Shown here: piece by piece, positions 42,279 through 43,812 of the stretch
How positions within the stretch are numbered: the stretch's first letter is position 1
Layout: every line of letters begins with the position of its first letter
Assembly: GCA_035776675.1 (NCBI GenBank)
Contig: DASTWO010000153.1
Span: 1 to 43,812 of the forward strand
Direction of reading: 5' to 3'
Length of the DNA stretch: 43,812 nt
From: DASSOY01 sp035776675
GTDB lineage: Bacteria > Bacillota > Bacilli > Bacillales > DASSOY01
Position numbers and translations under genes: made by a program
Notes under the pieces: generated by a model
What the model was told of the DNA's origin: nothing
What the model saw: the letters and a program-made list of their open reading frames with translations, nothing else
Database searches by the model: none

Positions 42279-43307
42279 TTATCGCATGATTTTTTTATAA
42301 AGCCTCATATAACTTTCAATTTCCATCTTGACACTATGGTGTTTTCGAATGTAATTCTTAGCATTTTCCGAGATTTCATCACGCAACCTGCGCGATTCCA
42401 ACCATTTACGCAGTTTTCACAAGAAGCCTTCTCCGTCTTCGAACAGGAACCCATTCACGTTATCGGTTATCGCGCTGGCGTTACCGGGATTTTCCCTGGC
42501 CATCACCAATTTGCCGAGCGCCAAAGCTTCAAGCAACGCCGATGACTGTCCCTCGGATACCGAGGTATTTAATACGATATCCGCCCAATCGTACCAGGCA
42601 TTCATATCCGTAAACGGTACCTCACCGACAAAATGAAACCAATCATACTGATTTTCCGCCTCAAGAACCCTACGATACACTTTCTGATCCAACACTGAGC
42701 CAATCAGAACAAACTGCAATTCCCGATAAGTTCTTTGCAGATCCTCAAGAGCATCCAACAGAAACAAAACATCTTTCACCGGACGGAGGCCGGCAGGCAA
42801 CAAAAACGCTGGATTTCCTTCTGGAGCGGCCTTCAATAATGTGGGATTGTCCTCATCCGGAACCTTGACACTTTGAGGGACAACATAAACTTTGTCCGGA
42901 GGCATACCTAGAGCGGCTATGCTCTTTTCACGAGCATCTTCAGTAAACACAGTCAAAGCCTGGGCATTGTTCACAAAGGTCTTCATCTTCCCCGAACCGT
43001 CGTCTTTAAACAATCGGTGGTTTACATCGGTTCCTCCGGAAGTGACCAAATACGGACGCTCTGGCAAATAACCCGTAGCCTCCATCCATTGGGTAAAACG
43101 GTAAAAATGTAAAATATGGAAGACCTCGCACGACTCCATTCGTTTTTCGGAAACGGCCGTCCACTTCTCCTCTTCATATGCAAAAATTTCGACCTGAACG
43201 CCATTTTCCTTCAGGCCGTGTTCAATTCTTTTGGCTGTGGTCGCGTTGCCGCGATTCTTCCCATAATATGGGGTGAAAAAACCGACGCTAATCGAAGTAT
43301 CTGTCAA
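42279..43307 (-). CDS. GT4-type glycosyltransferase with in-frame UGA, possible selenoprotein
   Basis: 342 residues if the UGA at 42417-42419 (codon 297) is read through; 296 if not. FFTPYYGKNRGNATTAKRI is the donor/acceptor loop of GT-B enzymes. VTSGGTDVNHRLF and VYVVPQSV follow, then LRPVKDVLFLLDALEDL, then SEGQSSALLEA, the EX7E motif. These segments recall SenB-type selenosugar synthases as well as other GT4 enzymes. After the UGA the frame continues KLRKWLESRRLRDEISENAK and a further 25 residues (HHSVKMEIESYMRLYKKIMR at the end), the usual GT4 C-terminal helices, and stops right before a terminator. A SECIS-like hairpin follows the UGA. The TTG start overlaps selB by 20 bases. No CxxU or UxxC surrounds codon 297, so a simple nonsense mutation (CGA or TGG to TGA) is the main alternative. 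Confidence 0.75.
42379..42395 (-). promoter_or_regulatory. Candidate bacterial SECIS hairpin (glycosyltransferase)
   Basis: 7-base-pair stem TCGCGCA/TGCGTGA (one G-T pair) with apical GGT, starting 21 bases after the UGA; the loop lies 29-31 bases after it. Its core resembles the hairpins of selD and the PRXL2-like gene. Confidence 0.5.
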
Positions 43308-43812
43308 TGGTACTGTTCACCCACTTTCGTTCATTGCCGTCACGAACTGTCAGTTTCAAGTGGTCCAACAGTTCCAAAAACGGAATCAAATACTTTCGCG
43401 ATACGTTTAACACGTCTTTTGCCTGCTTTAAGGCAATTGAGGAGCCTTCCGTTTCTCTTAAAAGACTGTGAACCGACTCCAACAGAGAATCTTTGTGGAT
43501 GAGGCGTTCTTCGTCCAGTTTATAAGCCTGACCCTGTTGCAGTAAATAATGCTTCAGATCATCACGTAATGACTCAGGTATTTCTTCTGAAAGAACATCC
43601 CAGTTCTTAACTTCGAGCCTACATTCTCTTAATTCTGCTATGACCTCTTTCATCTTTTTCGACCATTCTTCCGGGATAGACGGTACGAAATCGAACAGCG
43701 CCAAATACTGATCCTGTTGGCGGATTCTTTCATCTTCTTTCAAATGTTCAATGACGGCCTCCATCTGAACTGCGGGTGCCGACGCCGATTGAATCATCTC
43801 CGCCTTATCCAA
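43288..43812 (-). CDS. selB: Selenocysteine-specific elongation factor SelB, C-terminal part
   Basis: Partial; 174 residues are visible and the gene continues beyond the right edge. These are the C-terminal winged-helix domains that bind the SECIS hairpin: SLLESVHSLLRETEGSSIAL, then KDVLNVSRKYLIPFLELLDH, ending in KLTVRDGNERKWVNS. The S-R-K-Y-x-x-P-x-L-E-x-x-D motif is the hallmark of the last SelB winged helix. The GTPase part is not in the window. Its stop lies inside the start of the glycosyltransferase gene, so the two are translated from one message. Confidence 0.93.
   Translation of the reverse strand: MDKAEMIQSASAPAVQMEAVIEHLKEDERIRQQDQYLALFDFVPSIPEEWSKKMKEVIAELRECRLEVKNWDVLSEEIPESLRDDLKHYLLQQGQAYKLDEERLIHKDSLLESVHSLLRETEGSSIALKQAKDVLNVSRKYLIPFLELLDHLKLTVRDGNERKWVNSTIDRYFD

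Overview
The window comes from the chromosome of an endospore-forming member of the Bacillales, most likely Bacillaceae. It carries small acid-soluble spore protein genes (tlp, sspP), an FbpB-type small basic protein, citB, trxB and Gram-positive ribosome-binding sites (GGAGG). I cannot name the species.

Layout. (1) 1-7.8 kb is a sugar-use locus. An ABC sugar-binding lipoprotein (cut by the left edge), a Gfo/Idh/MocA oxidoreductase and a sugar isomerase-like protein lie on the minus strand. A GH4 glycosidase, a NagB-like deaminase/isomerase, a BadF-type kinase and a GH32-like protein lie on the plus strand. (2) 7.8-18.2 kb holds general accessory genes: an SDR, an ArsR operon with an SRPBCC-PDZ fusion and two NTF2-like proteins, a methyltransferase, two LysR regulators, GNAT, VOC, MFS, an FMN reductase and an APH-like kinase. 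(3) 18.2-19.7 kb holds two divergent selenoprotein genes. (4) 19.8-25.2 kb holds acetoacetate/HMG-CoA metabolism (thiolase, acetoacetyl-CoA synthetase, HMG-CoA lyase), PadR and a thioredoxin-like protein. (5) 25.3-33.2 kb holds two paralogous membrane-anchored proteins, a flavoprotein related to the oxidoreductase half of SelD fusions, a VTT membrane protein, several very small genes, a small heat-shock protein and a nuclease. (6) 33.3-37.6 kb holds citB, trxB and sspP. (7) 37.6-43.8 kb is the selenocysteine (Sec) locus: selA, a SelW-like selenoprotein, an 83-bp tandem repeat, selD (itself a selenoprotein), a 3D-domain cell-wall protein, a glycosyltransferase with an in-frame UGA, and the 3' part of selB.

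The main result is that this is a Sec-decoding organism and that ordinary gene calling would break four genes here at UGA: a fusion of a degenerate RluA-type pseudouridine synthase domain with a UxxC glutaredoxin, a PRXL2/AhpC-TSA-like UxxC protein, a CxxU SelW-like protein, and SelD. All four have a hairpin just after the UGA with a short, perfectly paired stem and the same apical AGTT. A fifth gene, a glycosyltransferase that overlaps the end of selB by 20 bases, also continues in frame past a UGA for 45 codons that look like a normal GT4 C-terminus. It has a matching hairpin with apical AGGTT. It is the best candidate for something undescribed, either a Sec-containing glycosyltransferase or a recently interrupted gene. 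No tRNA-Sec gene was recognised in the window.
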